Positions 10,540-27,830 of a DNA stretch of 64,000 bases are shown one piece after another. The notes under the pieces are model-generated. The model saw only the letters and a list, made by a program, of their open reading frames with translations, had not been told where the DNA came from and made no database searches. The stretch spans positions 7,516,394 through 7,580,393 of the forward strand of contig OX459101.1 of the NCBI GenBank assembly GCA_949775045.1. The letters are read 5' to 3'. The stretch comes from Metridium senile (lineage: Eukaryota; Cnidaria; Anthozoa; Actiniaria; Metridiidae). The position numbers and the translations under genes were made by a program. The first letter of the stretch is position 1. Each line of letters begins with the position of its first letter.

Positions 10540-11540
10540 GTTGCTTCTTTGACATGATTCAAGTTCAAGAGATTCAACAATACTTTCAGCAAGTATTCAA
10601 GTGTTGTTTGAACCTTGTTGGTTGCAGTCAATGTATTTACCTAGTCAACAGGATTGACTGTTTGAAGTGCCAAGTATTGTTTGAATCTTGTTGGTTGCAG
10701 TCAATGTAGTTACCTTGTCAACAGGATTAACTGTTTGAAGTGTCAAGTGTTGTTTGAATTTTGTTGGTTGTTGTCAATGTAGTTACTTTGTCGACACGAT
10801 TGACATATGTTGTTCAAGAGATTCAACAATACTTTCAGCAAGTATTCAAGTGTTGTTTGAACCTTGCTGGTTGCTGTCAATGTAGTTGCTTTGTCAGCAC
10901 GATTGACTGTTTGAAGTTTCAAATGTTGTTTGAACTTTGTTAGTTACTTCCAATGCTGTTCCATCTTTAACATGATTGACATATGTTGTTCAAGAGATTC
11001 AAAAATACTTTCAGCAAGTACTCAAGTCTTCACCAAAGCTTGTCATAATATTTGTTATTATCACTGTAGTTGCTACTCTGAGATATTAGCACAAGTCATG
11101 TAGTATTTTCTATACCAACACACACATTATAATTCCTCCAATTTTGTTGATTGCCAATAATATAGTTGCTGCTTTGGCATGACTGACATAAAGTGTTCCA
11201 TACTTTCCATACTATAAATTATTGTTCTTGTTTGTCTTATGTGTTTGCCATCCATGAAGTTCATACTTTGACACAATGTATTCAATATTAAGATATCTTT
11301 TCTTAACCTGCTAAAAGCCTGTTGATTGCTATCATTGCAGTTTCAAGAAGCAAGACACAATGTTGTCAATAGTCATTTCGATAAATTTTCTTATCCTGTT
11401 GATTGCTATCACCATAGTTTCAACTTCGACACAATTCATACAATGTGTTCAATAAGACAATTTTCTCAACCTACCATAAGTCTGTTGGTTGCCACCATTG
11501 TAGTTGCTACTTTGGAAAAATTATCACAGCTTGTCCTTTA
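10540..11540 (+). repeat. Degenerate ~73-bp tandem repeat next to the PKI gene
   Basis: The phrase GTTTGAACCTTGTTGGTTGC recurs with variations at 10606, 10679, 10752 and about 10856, i.e. at roughly 73-bp spacing. It decays further to the right, where only TTGATTGCTATCA-type remnants persist. Short Cys-rich open frames here follow from the repeat. It occupies the 3' flank of the PKI gene. Confidence 0.7.
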
Positions 11541-11559
11541 ATATTTAAAATAATTTCAA

Positions 11560-11775
11560 CTATGTCCCACTCGTAGTTGGTTCATTGTTGTTGTCACAGT
11601 TACTACTTGATTGTCCTGACGTTGAAGCACCAAAGTTAAGGGAATCTAGCACCTCAGCAAGTCCTGCTGTAGTAGTCTGGCCTTGTTTTTCAGACAATAC
11701 ATCTGGCATGGCATTTCTTCTGCCCGTCCGTCCTGTTCTCACAAAGCTTTGCACTTCAACGTCTACCTCAGCCAT
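11560..11775 (-). CDS. PKIA: cAMP-dependent protein kinase inhibitor (PKI family)
   Basis: A 71-residue single-exon coding frame with ATG in an ACAATGG context. PKI proteins bind the PKA catalytic subunit as a pseudosubstrate and help export it from the nucleus. Visible signature: Phe11 (the hydrophobic anchor upstream of the pseudosubstrate), then RTGRTGRRNAMPDVL at residues 13-27. In this, RRNA replaces the phosphorylatable Ser/Thr of a PKA site by Ala and Arg19/Arg20 fill the P-3/P-2 pockets. A Leu-rich stretch (LAEVLDSLNF, about residues 39-48) lies where vertebrate PKI has its nuclear export signal. Length (71) fits the family (70-78). The tail is rich in Ser, Gln and Asn. Untranslated exons could lie to the right but cannot be seen. 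The symbol indicates the family; alpha, beta or gamma subtype cannot be assigned. Confidence 0.87.
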   Translation of the reverse strand: MAEVDVEVQSFVRTGRTGRRNAMPDVLSEKQGQTTTAGLAEVLDSLNFGASTSGQSSSNCDNNNEPTTSGT

Positions 11776-11917
11776 TGTAATAAATAGTACAAGGGGTTCT
11801 GTATTAATCTATGGACAGTAAAGTGTATAATGTTACATATTTATCACTAATAGAATACTTAAGAATATTTTAAAATTCTCATTGCCTTGTGCAAATTTAG
11901 TTTAACAATAGCTGTTA

Positions 11918-12139
11918 GGGATGGACCATTAGAGGGGGGGGGGGGGGGGGAGGCGGGGGTTGGGCAAAAAACAAAAAAAATGGAGCACAGCATTACAGAA
12001 AAAAAAAGTTGTGCACAGTGACAAAAATATTTGTGCAAGTTGAAAAAAATTTCTGCTCAACCATTAAGGATAAAAAAAATATTCCTGCACACTAAAAATC
12101 CCCCCCCCCCCCCAACTCAAAAATCTAATGGTCCATCCC
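11918..12139. mobile_element. MITE with GGGATGGACC ends and TTA duplication
   Basis: Left GGGATGGACCATTAGA and right TCTAATGGTCCATCCC are perfect inverted repeats, flanked by TTA (11915-11917 and 12140-12142). The inside has long G and C homopolymers on opposite sides. TTA fits a PIF/Harbinger-type origin. Confidence 0.75.
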
Positions 12140-12595
12140 TTATTACAGATGCATACAAATGGGACAACCAACATTGTATTGACCCGATAACCTCACTTCT
12201 ATGGTTTCAAGGTTTTTATTTTTCCCAAATAATAGTTACAGCTAAAGTCTACAAAGACTCTAATGTATTGCGAGGTGCAGAAATAAATTCTGATGATTCT
12301 TAAAACAAAACAAAAATATAAGTTGCATGCATCCAAAACAATAGCTATTGGCAAAGCATTCCGTAACTGGTATAACACTGAATACTGAATAGTGCATTCC
12401 AAGACCAAAGAGCATTGTGGGTGTCATTAATTTGAAATAAAAAATAATTAAACAGAAATATTTACTCCCCATAACTAGCTTGTATATTATTTTGAATGGA
12501 ATGCACTAAGAATAAAACAACTAACTAGTATTTATTTTATTTTAAACAATATTACATGACAAAATGCATTTATGTTTTGTAATGCAGTATTCAGT

Positions 12596-12891
12596 CATCC
12601 TCGGGAACCCAGGGGTAATCTTCTGTCGCTTGTTTCTCGCTTCCAGAATAAATACCCCTGGGAACCGTAGTTTGTTGGAGCTTGTTCTGGAAGTCAAAAT
12701 TCAGTTCTTTCATGATTGGTCGACCTTATTAGGTCGACCAATGAAAACCAAGATAACCATTCAAAGAAAGTCGTTAAATAAGTTCGAATTTTGACTTCCG
12801 GAACAAGCTCCAACAGACTACGTTCCCAGGGGTATTTATTCTGGGAGCGAGAAATGAGCGACAGAAGATTACTCCTGGGTTCCCGAGGATG
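12596..12891. mobile_element. Large perfect foldback element with 9-bp duplication
   Basis: CATCCTCGGGAACCC at the left and its complement at the right continue as arms of over 120 bp each, so the 296-bp element is nearly all stem. It is flanked by GTATTCAGT at 12587-12595 and 12892-12900. A 9-bp duplication suggests a Mutator-type origin. The right flank is itself low complexity, so the length of the duplication is not certain. Confidence 0.75.
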
Positions 12892-13012
12892 GTATTCAGT
12901 ATGCAGTATTCAGTATTCTACGTTTTTTGAAATAGCTGTATGACACTTTAATGCATATCAGGATCTATGATAAAGGAATATAAAATGGCACCTGTGTCTA
13001 AATACTGTGATA

Positions 13013-13120
13013 TAAATACGCTTGGAGATGTAGAGCAAGAGCGAAGTCGTAAAAAAACATGAAGAGATGCCAAGTGTTTTTTTGACTTCTCAAGTGCTCT
13101 ACATCTCCCAGGGTGTTTGT
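13013..13120. repeat. Hairpin around GGAGATGTAGAGCA
   Basis: GGAGATGTAGAGCA at 13024 and TGCTCTACATCTCC near 13094-13107 pair, with GAAGTC and GACTTC further in. This short inverted repeat is probably another MITE remnant. Confidence 0.5.
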
Positions 13121-13260
13121 ATCATAGTATATAGATATAAGTAGATGTTTAATATTGCTTTTATAAAATATAAATACTGAGTGTGTTTCATAAGCATTGT
13201 AGCCAGCCAATAAAGGAGTGTGTAGTATCTCAATATTTTACAAATATATGTATATATATA

Positions 13261-13520
13261 TACACCTATTTCAATTAATGTTGTCCATCTGGAATGGTTG
13301 ATCTGAGACCGATAGGAATTGTGGGAGCTTGTTAAACTGCAAATGCACTATTATAATCACACTTGAATATTGATGTTTACTTCTGAAATACTGTTATTTG
13401 CAATTTAGCACCATTCAAGTGTGATTAAAATAATGTATTTGAAATTTAATGAATTCCCACAATTCCTATCGGTCTCAGATCAACCATTCCAGATGGACAA
13501 CATTAATTGAAATAGGTGTA
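13261..13520. mobile_element. MITE of the TACACCTATTTC family
   Basis: The terminal inverted repeats are about 66 bp each and almost perfect: TACACCTATTTCAATTAATG at the left and its complement ending AATAGGTGTA at the right. A second inner pair (CACTTGAATATTG versus CATTCAAGTGTG) follows. It is flanked by TA-rich sequence, so a TA duplication is possible but not provable. Confidence 0.8.
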
Positions 13521-15660
13521 TATATAATATAATTATAATAAGAGAGTTTGCTTTCAATCGCTAAAAAATTATTTTCTATAGGAGGTTATTAAATTTTGAT
13601 CATCTTCATCCCAAAAGAATTTGATTTGGGGATAATAATGACCCCTACCAATAACCCACTTACCTACCCCTCCCTTACCTACAAATGTGTAGGTGTACTT
13701 ATCTCACAACAAAGTAGATAATTTGAATATTTACTTCAAAAATCGAGTTCACATTCAGTTTTCAAGATATAATAAAAAAGGCATTTTGAATGTCTAACTC
13801 TACAAAATAATCTAATAATGTTTTTAATTCGGATTCTGAGCTACAAACACTTGGCATAACGAAATTCGCGAAAGTGTTGTTTACACTATAAATAAAGTTA
13901 AACTTAAGATGTATTTTAGGCGCAAATGAACTTAAAAACAGTTATCATATGAATGTCACTGTCTTTTGAGGATTGTGAGTAATAAAGAATATTGCTTTGG
14001 CTTTTTCAAACGGCGTAGAACACAACACAAATGTGTAAGTTTCACTCATGGTAACTAACGACAATAACAACACATCGCCTATTTTTATGCCCGATTTATA
14101 GTCGATTTTCAACTTCAAAATGAAGACTTAGCTATCTAAACGGATCATCAAAAGGATAACATCTAAATCTTTCTTAAGAATTCATAGAATCTGTGCTATG
14201 AAGAGTCTTTTCTCGAGTAAAAAAAGCCGTCAAAATGAATATCATTTCAAAAGGCGCGAACGATATATCTTCGAGAACTCAAAGAAATGCTCCCCTGATT
14301 CGGCTAAAATGATATAATTCAAGTGACAGATATGTCAAACTAGAAGAAAACAATGTATACTTACTTTCTGGAGAAGAAAAGAGACTAAAGAAGAGAGAAA
14401 AATCACAAAAACTGATCAAAATGAGTTTCAGATCAGTTTTACAACCCTCATATATAGAACCCAAAGGCTCATGGGAGATATGACGTCAAGTAAGTAAACA
14501 TACGTCAACTTGAAGTAAATATTGGAAAGACGTGCTTGAAACATAATTATTAAACAGCCATAGAAAGACAGACGTTTTCGAGGGGAAAGAGAGTAATAAT
14601 TAGGTGGGCTTTTTCCTTGACCTAAAAGTAATCTATCAAATTATAAACGCACACCTAGAAGTGTTTCATGTTTGTTGACACCGATCAAAATGACGTAATG
14701 CTCATGTATTTATTTCGCAAGCAGAACTGTTCAGAAATACGTTAAATTTTTTATGTTAAACACTGGTTGTCATATTATCATTTTAAATTCCTATGTTATT
14801 GCCGTTTTGATATTGTTGATGTCGAATTGCTGAATCGAAAAAGTTTCGAACAATTAAATAATCATATCATTTTTAGCCAGAGAAAGAACACCTGTTTTTG
14901 AATTTTTTCTATTTTTGAATTTCAAATTTGATTCTCATTTGTTCAAAGATAAAATGTAGGAGTTAGGCTCAGGCCCACATTTAGTAATTAATTTGAGCAC
15001 ATTACGTTTTCTCATGATTATTTTTAAAACAATTTTTAATAGCAACGTATATTATCAACTCCCACAAAAAACAGACATCATCTTCTGGTTTCTAACGTCA
15101 CATCTCACATGTGGCTAATCTATTACAAATAAGCAAAACTTATTGTTTGAATTAATTTGCATTCAGAATATGGCACATGTGAGAAGCAACGTTTGAACTC
15201 GGCCTTTTTTATTGGTTTGACTTCCCACCCCTCACAGCTGTGGCCCAGACTTAAGTCCCATCTCATGGTCTGGATTATGTAAGATTAGTTTGTTTGATTT
15301 GTTCAGTGTTCTCTCCAATGCCATTATAAGGCTTTTTCTTGGGGTTACCTGTTTTCCCTCCCTTCTCAAAAACTAGCATGTTTGTAAGATTGTAATGAAG
15401 TATTGCATGCTTTGCATTTGATGTTTCTGGTTGAGGGGTAAGAAAATGACTTAATAGTCACTAAATAGAATTATGTATTAGCTAGTGACTTTTTTGGTTT
15501 TATTTTATGATTTTAGCACTAGAATAATTTACAAACAATTATCAAGAACTAATTAGAGTTTAGTAGCTGGTACAGAAAAGACATACATATAAACAAGCCG
15601 ACAGACAGACAGACAAACAAACAAACGAGCAGACAAACAGACAAGAAGACAGACAGACAT
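13521..15660. other. Intergenic stretch without recognised features
   Basis: AT-rich sequence with short frames only. None shows a conserved motif, splice-supported frame or repeat ends. It could hold untranslated upstream exons or promoter of the PKI gene (minus strand), which cannot be recognised by eye. Confidence 0.4.
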
Positions 15661-15679
15661 ACAAACAAACACGAAGGCA

Positions 15680-16012
15680 GAGATAGATAGATTAGAGATA
15701 GATGGTTTATTAATAAAGCTATAGCAACCCATAGGTTGAATCAAAAGCAAAATTTACAATTGATAATATAGAAAATATAAAAACTAATACACTAATAATA
15801 AAACTATATATAAAATGATACATGAACGATAAGAACTATAAAACCTAAGAATTATAAAACTATAGATGCAAATGTACAAGTATATCCTATCCTAAAATTA
15901 TTACTACTTATGCTTTAAGAGCATTATGAATTAACAAGCTATTTCTAAATCTCTTAGTCTTAAAAACAGGTTTAAATTTTCTCAAATTTCTTAAATTGTA
16001 ACTGTAAGTACT
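15680..16012 (-). mobile_element. 3' end of a non-LTR retrotransposon (relic)
   Basis: On the minus strand the frame ending at 15908 reads YSYNLRNLRKFKPVFKTKRF, then a stop and an AT-rich tail ending in GATA/TCTA repeats near 15690. A Y-N-L-R motif followed by basic residues just before the stop resembles the extreme C-terminus of LINE reverse transcriptase proteins. Only this end is left. The assignment is by motif alone. Confidence 0.5.
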
Positions 16013-16225
16013 GGGTTCAGGTAGCAAACAAGCAGAAACTGGTAGTAAACAAGCAGTACTGGGTTCAGGAAGCAAACAAGCAGAAACTGGTAGCAAACAA
16101 GCAGTACTGGGTTCAGGTAGCAAACAAGCAGAAACTGGTAGCAAACAAGCAGTACTGGGTTCAGGAAGCAAACAAGCAGAAACTGGTAGCAAACAAGCAG
16201 TACTGGGTTCAGGTAGCAAACAAGC
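16008..16225 (-). repeat. 48-bp VNTR
   Basis: About 4.5 copies of a 48-bp unit that begins GTACTGGGTTCAGGAAGCAA and continues ACAAGCAGAAACTGGTAGCA. Alternate copies differ at one site (CAGGTAGC versus CAGGAAGC), so the real period is 96 bp. The period is a multiple of three, which keeps a frame open on the minus strand. It directly abuts the LINE relic. Confidence 0.85.
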
Positions 16226-16228
16226 AGA

Positions 16229-16262
16229 CATACATACAAACAAGAAGACAGACAAACAAACA

Positions 16263-16315
<53 letters not shown>

Positions 16316-16392
16316 AGCTGACAGACAGACATGCAGACAGACATATACAAACAGGCAGACAGACATGCAGTCAGACAGACAAACAAACACAA
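16229..16392. repeat. CAGA/CAAA tetranucleotide microsatellite
   Basis: A run of CAGA with CAAACAAG interruptions. A similar tract is at 15597-15660, and another is at 51180-51330. Cys/Leu/Val frames are artefacts. Confidence 0.9.
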
Positions 16393-17023
16393 TCAAATAA
16401 CTCATGTAAAATAAAATCATGTAGAGTGCTTACACTATGTCCATGAAATAAAATCTAAATAGTTACTAACTAATAGTTTGTATTTAGTGACTATTAGTCA
16501 CTATCACTCAACTGGAACAGCTTTAGTAACAATACACAATGAATAAAGTATTAACTTTCTATGGTTTTGAGTATTTGATTTCGCTTGTGTCTTTCGCTTG
16601 GGTCTTGTTGTCACTACATAAACTAAGAAATTCATGCAATAGACCTCCTTTTTCACAAAACAGTTAATCATATGCAAATGCCCTGAGCCTCACTTTGACT
16701 TATTAAAACAAAAGCAACATGAGTCGGAGCGAAGCTTGCCAGGCATTTCCATACAATTACCTGCTAAGAAAAAGTTATATTCCACTAGAAAGATGAAAAT
16801 ACAAATTTGAAATATAGAAAAAGAATCAACTGTTTTGTCATTTGTTTTTAATTCCACAAAAAGATCAACACATGTCACATGAGAAATTACAATGTCCCAT
16901 ACAAGAACATCAATGGCACCATGAATGCCATTGCAATCACAACATTTCAATTGCGACATGAAGAACCATGACATCAATACATAAGCTTATCAAAATTACT
17001 CAAACAGTGCTTATAGTTTTGCA

Positions 17024-19050
17024 TCAGTCAGAATCACTGCCGTCTTTCTTCAACATTTTCTTGTGTTTAGAAATTTGTTCCTTATTGAGTTTGATCTGTT
17101 CTTCGTGGTGTTTGATGTCTTTCTCACACATCTCAACCATGTGTTGGTGCTGCATACGGAGAGCTTTCAGTTGTTCCTCTCTCTGTGGAATTATTTGAAA
17201 AGTATTCAAATCTTGTGCAATAATACAAATACAAAATAAATGAAGATACAGCGGTACCTCTATTAAGCAGTCACCCTCAGGAATTTCCAAGGTGGCAGCT
17301 TAATAGAGGTTAGCCACTGAATAGGTATAGGAATAGATTTGGGACTTTTTATTGTGGCCGCCAAATAGAGGGTGATCGCTTAATGAGTGGCCGCTTAATA
17401 GAGGTACCATGTTGCTCCCCTTCTGGGTTTTTCTCTCAGACTATTTTTGTTTAAAGTGTTTGTGTGTTGTCGTCCATCAGAACAATGGAGAACATCTAGT
17501 CATCCTCCTGATCAGACTTTGTGGGTGCAAAGATGACTGCACCAAGAATTTTTCTGGCAGAAACAAAAAGTTATGATTGGCAGTAGATTGGGATTTGGTG
17601 GCACTGCTTAGCCATGGCAGTCCTCTTGTGAGTACCTGCCCCTTTGAAGACAGACATTTTATCGGACTGCTTTATATATACAATCATGAGGGTGATAAGA
17701 CAATGCCTCCAAGAGTGGAGTTGTGCTGGGAGACAATCCCCTACTTTTTGCACACAGCGAAAAGGATCATAAGAAAGATAAGTTTGAGGAAGGGAAACAT
17801 CGTTTAGATTCAAGTTTTGGATGAGAAAACAAGAAATTGAAGATTGAATGAATGGACAAATGAATGAATGACATATGTACACAAATGGAAAAAGATCTTC
17901 AAAATTTACCAGTTGTCTGAAGTATTGCTCCTCATGGGCCTGCTCCATTTTACCAAATGCTCCACCAGCCTCTCTGCAAGATAAATAGCTCAAAGTTAGA
18001 CTACTCCTGGTTAAGACTTGAAATCTCTTGGTTTTGGAAGGAAAAGGCAGAAATCTCCTGGTTTCGGATGTTAACACAGAAAATCTCACTTATGCAAAGG
18101 TTGTTGAGGGTTGAAGATCAGTCTGGGTTTGTTTTTTGTTTTGGTTCAGCATTTCAAAGATCAGAACAAAATGGTTATTTCCAATGTTTGGCTATCGAAA
18201 GCCCTAATTTACAGATTTCTCCTGAGTTGAATTCGCTTGAGGTTTACATACATGTATGTAAAGACAAGATACACCCTTTCCGAGAAAGTTTGTCACCTGT
18301 GAAAAGCACACAAGCTAGTAGCACAAAGGATCATGGATCAGTTCAGAAACGAAATGTGCATTCGGAACGCCTTTCTTGTTGTTTGTCAAATGGACATTTC
18401 TCAATAACATATTGACAAGTGTAGCATTGTGGCCGTGAAATCCCTGCGTTCTAATAAAGTATACAAAGGTAACCCATAATCCCCTGCGCTACTAGCTTGT
18501 AGGCTTTTCACTTCACCGGTGACAAGGTTTCTCGGAAAGGGTGTATAACAATAACTATATCCATCTTACCTAATTGTACCACCTCCACCACCTCCCTATA
18601 AAAACAATTACATTTATCATTAAAACGAATTAATTAAAAGGTTTTGTCAATTGAGGACATAAATAAAATGAGGGGGGATGGGAGGGGAGACAATGACTTG
18701 CAGATTTTGCATAATTAACAATAAAATTTTCTCCATGGAGATTGCATAAAGCAAAGTGTAGATGCTTTATTAAAAAGTTAAAATTAACATTAAAAGGAAT
18801 TTGTTGTTTTAATATGGCGACAATGGTAATTTTTATTGATAACGCAATTCTGTGTGTAAAAATAATTTGTGCACGTTTGCTGATTTCAATGAAAAAAATA
18901 GCAAGCAAACAAATGCAGCCAAAAAACGCTCAGAAAGTAAGAACTTACCTTTCCTGAACCACTTCCCATTTCTCCGCTCATCATTCTAGCGAATGGAACT
19001 TGCCTAGAAAATAGACGTAGACGACAAACTAATGCACGAGAGGTCGCCAT
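17024..19050 (-). CDS. ATP5IF1: Mitochondrial ATP synthase inhibitor IF1
   Basis: Four exons, 19050-18949, 18595-18570, 17973-17910 and 17182-17024, give 116 residues with matching phases. IF1 blocks ATP hydrolysis by F1-ATPase in the mitochondrial matrix when the pH falls. Residues 1-25 (MATSRALVCRLRLFSRQVPF) look like a matrix-targeting presequence: Arg-rich, no acids. Six glycines (35-40) lead into the inhibitory core IREAGGAFGKMEQAHEEQYF at residues 42-61, the family's signature. After it comes a long amphipathic helix rich in Lys, Glu and His (KDIKHHEEQIKLNKEQISKH). This matches the coiled-coil dimerisation part with the pH-sensing histidines. The length is close to the usual ~106. Its introns carry two MITEs. 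The start ATG lies 279 bp from the divergent NKAIN start. Confidence 0.95.
17249..17411. mobile_element. MITE with CAGCGGTACCTCTATTAAG ends, in IF1 intron
   Basis: CAGCGGTACCTCTATTAAGC at the left pairs with GCTTAATAGAGGTACCATG at the right. Inner blocks (GCCACTGAATAGG, CTTAATGAGTGGCC) repeat the same theme. Ends of the type CAGT.GNACCTCTATTAA are common among Tc1/mariner-pogo-like elements, so that superfamily is likely. Confidence 0.7.
18270..18545. mobile_element. MITE of the TACACCCTTTCC family, in IF1 intron
   Basis: TACACCCTTTCCGAGAAAGT at the left pairs with the right end CTCGGAAAGGGTGTA. The arms extend through TTGTCACCTGTGAAAAGC and GCTTTTCACTTCACCGGTGACA. It is the third and best preserved copy of the family seen at 9807-10295. 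Confidence 0.75.
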
Positions 19051-19329
19051 CTTGCTTTCTATGTTGGGTACACTAACACGCATGTGCGAAGATGAAATAC
19101 GTAACATGGTCCTTAGAAGTACGCTTTAGTCCCTCGAGGTACCTATGTGCTTGGTCGCCTCCCAGATTGTAAACGAACTTATTCAGAATTTTTCAAGAGG
19201 CCTGATTACTCTGTCGACTGAGACTTAAAGAATTTTTCCGGGTTTTGGAATGTAGCTCGGTTGATAAAAAGTTTTTGACTTCATCGTGATTATAAACGGC
19301 TTGTGGCATCGGAGAGGAAATTCATAACA
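19051..19329. promoter_or_regulatory. Shared divergent promoter region of IF1 and NKAIN
   Basis: Only 279 bp separate the start codons of two divergently transcribed genes, so both promoters and 5' untranslated leaders must fit here or in unseen upstream exons. No TATA box was convincing. A bidirectional promoter is inferred from spacing alone. Confidence 0.5.
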
Positions 19330-25663
<6,334 letters not shown>

Positions 25664-27058
25664 GTCAATCAATATTATTCTAGAATCAACAATTTCCAAA
25701 AAGGACAACCTAATCTAGATCTGATCTGCATATGTTATTATTGTTTTAATACTAATTCCACTAGAAGAGCTACTTAAATTTAATGAGTAGCGTGTACTGA
25801 CACATCCTAGTGAGATCTTATCTAATTGAAGCAGTGTACAACCTCAGGGGGGACTATGACGATTATGTGTTAGGCATGGTAGCCAATTATCCTAAACACT
25901 TAAAAGAAGGAAGATTCCATAATTCTCCCTCCAAAAACGAAAGATTTCAACCTCTCTTCTTGAAAACCAGGAGATTTTATGCCTTACCTGGGAGACTAGC
26001 ATGTGACTGTTTATTCATTTCTTTACATGTTTCTTTATTTTTCTTCACAGTTCATCATAAAGAGGCACATGAGGATCAACAGATCAAATGTATGACATCC
26101 TCAGAAACTCATTTCGTTAGCAATTTTCAATTAGCAAATTTAATATTTTTTTAAACTTAGGAATGTTCATCTAAGTTTTAACATGTAGGCTGTTTGAATT
26201 TGAAGGCTTTTGGAAACAATAGAAACCAACAAACAATTACAATAATCTGATTCACTACTGTACTCACTATATAGAGGGGGACATGGGGGAGGGGGGTCCT
26301 CATCAACACTGCATAAACATTTTTGACAACACTGCATCACAATATCTCTCACCAAACACTACAAACTCCACAGCTTTAAAATTCACTGCACTTCGCAGCT
26401 TTGGAAAAGCAAACACTGCACACCAAAGGCAACACCACAATTTGAGAATTTATTTTTGCGACACTGCAAGAAATATCTATCAACACTGCAATCCCCCATG
26501 TTCCCATTTATATATTGATTTATATAGTAGAAACCCACTATCACCAATCTTGTCATCTCATTGGCTACCATTTTCTCTGTCAATGGTATGTTTACAAGTG
26601 GTATGTTTGTAGGTTTGTAGGTACAGTTAGACTAATATAATATAATATTGTTAGTATATGCATCAAATAGCTAACTAATATGCTACCCTGGCTACCTATT
26701 GACTTAATAGAAGGACCAGTCTAACTGGAAAATTTAGTATTTTGCAATTTTCCATGTACAAAGATGAGCTTGAGTCAAAATTCACAGGAAAGCTTATAAC
26801 CACTGTTTGCAGTGATGTTTAACAGAAGCCATTGAAAAAAACAAAGAATTTGGAGTAATGATTTGTAAAGAAGAAATCATACTGTAGAAAGTGTAGGAAT
26901 ATTTTGTATCTTTTTGATTTTGTGTAATATGTTTTGTTATTATGTTGAACTAATTTTTCTAAAAACTTCATTGAGAGTTTACTAGGGTTAATTCAGTGGG
27001 AATTGAATTACATTTTAATAGTAATATATTTGCATGTTTGAAGAGGCTGAACTTATAA
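25664..27058. other. NKAIN 3' flank, no further gene recognised
   Basis: Contains a possible alternative last NKAIN exon at 26051-26060 and otherwise AT-rich sequence. Around 26280-26480 a CAACACTGCA phrase is repeated at irregular spacing, probably a decayed repeat. The open frames across it are not supported by motifs. Confidence 0.4.
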
Positions 27059-27424
27059 TACACCTATTTGAAAAACCTTTGTCGCAGCTGAAGCTGTAGC
27101 CTGCGTCACATCCAGACTTTTTCTTGGCTATAGCTATGAGGAAAAGACCAGATGTAACGACACAGGCTACTAAAACTGACATGCCGTCAATACTTCATAT
27201 GATTTTGGTATTTTATCTCAATGTTGATTTATCATTAGCATACCTTGGTTGTATGTATTTCTAACATATTATCATGGCAAGCTGGTGCAGTGCTTGAACC
27301 AAATATCTCAACAAAAATTCTGCAATAAATAGGTTAATTATGAATACATTACCATCATCCTTAGCAGTCTTGGAGTGTTAATTGTATAGCTTCAGCTGTG
27401 ACAATGACTTTTAAAATTGGTGTA
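27059..27424. mobile_element. Diverged MITE of the TACACCTATTT family
   Basis: TACACCTATTTGAAAAACCT and TGTCGCAGCTGAAGCT at the left match the complement of TAGCTTCAGCTGTGACAATG and ATTGGTGTA at the right. The inside carries a separate short inverted pair (CTGCGTCACATCCAG / CCAGATGTAACGACACAG). Confidence 0.6.
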
Positions 27425-27684
27425 AAGCTGCCTTATGTAAAGAGGCAGTGAGTTTAAAAGCTGCTGCAAAAGAAACTACTTCTAGTAAGACTTTTCAAAC
27501 GAAAATATGAATGAATTGCAGACTAAAACACAATTTACGTTGAACAAAGTTTGACATATTCAAAATGTAGATCGTAGACCATCAATCAAAGACAGTTGTT
27601 CAAAGATTGAAGTCCATTAATCATAGTTCATAGATCTTGAACAGAGAGTGGTGGAAGGTGATGTTATAATAGATATTCATTTAG

Positions 27685-27830
27685 GGTGGTTCTCATTAAC
27701 CCATGAAGAAACACTTTAGTGTATTACTCTTTAATACACCTTAATTCCATTGTGTTCTTTTGTTGTTATTTGACTATCACACTTTAACTAATACACTTTG
27801 TTTCATGGGTTAATGAAAACCAATCTATTG
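27685..27830. mobile_element. MITE copy (TCATTAACCCATGAA family)
   Basis: TCATTAACCCATGAAGAAAC at the left pairs with GTTTCATGGGTTAATGAAAA at the right, with AGTGTATTACTCTTTAATAC inside. It is close to the copy at 24950-25100. Confidence 0.7.

Noticed and set aside
15908..16420. Cys/Leu/Val-rich secreted-like protein on the minus strand
   Set aside because: Most of the frame is translated CAGA microsatellite and a 48-bp VNTR. Only the last ~30 codons resemble a LINE tail.
25810..26154. 114-residue frame ending SNFQLANLIFF as the last NKAIN exon
   Set aside because: Splicing from the NKAIN donor at 25659 enters this stretch in a different frame and stops after Ile-Ser-Ser, so this frame is not used.
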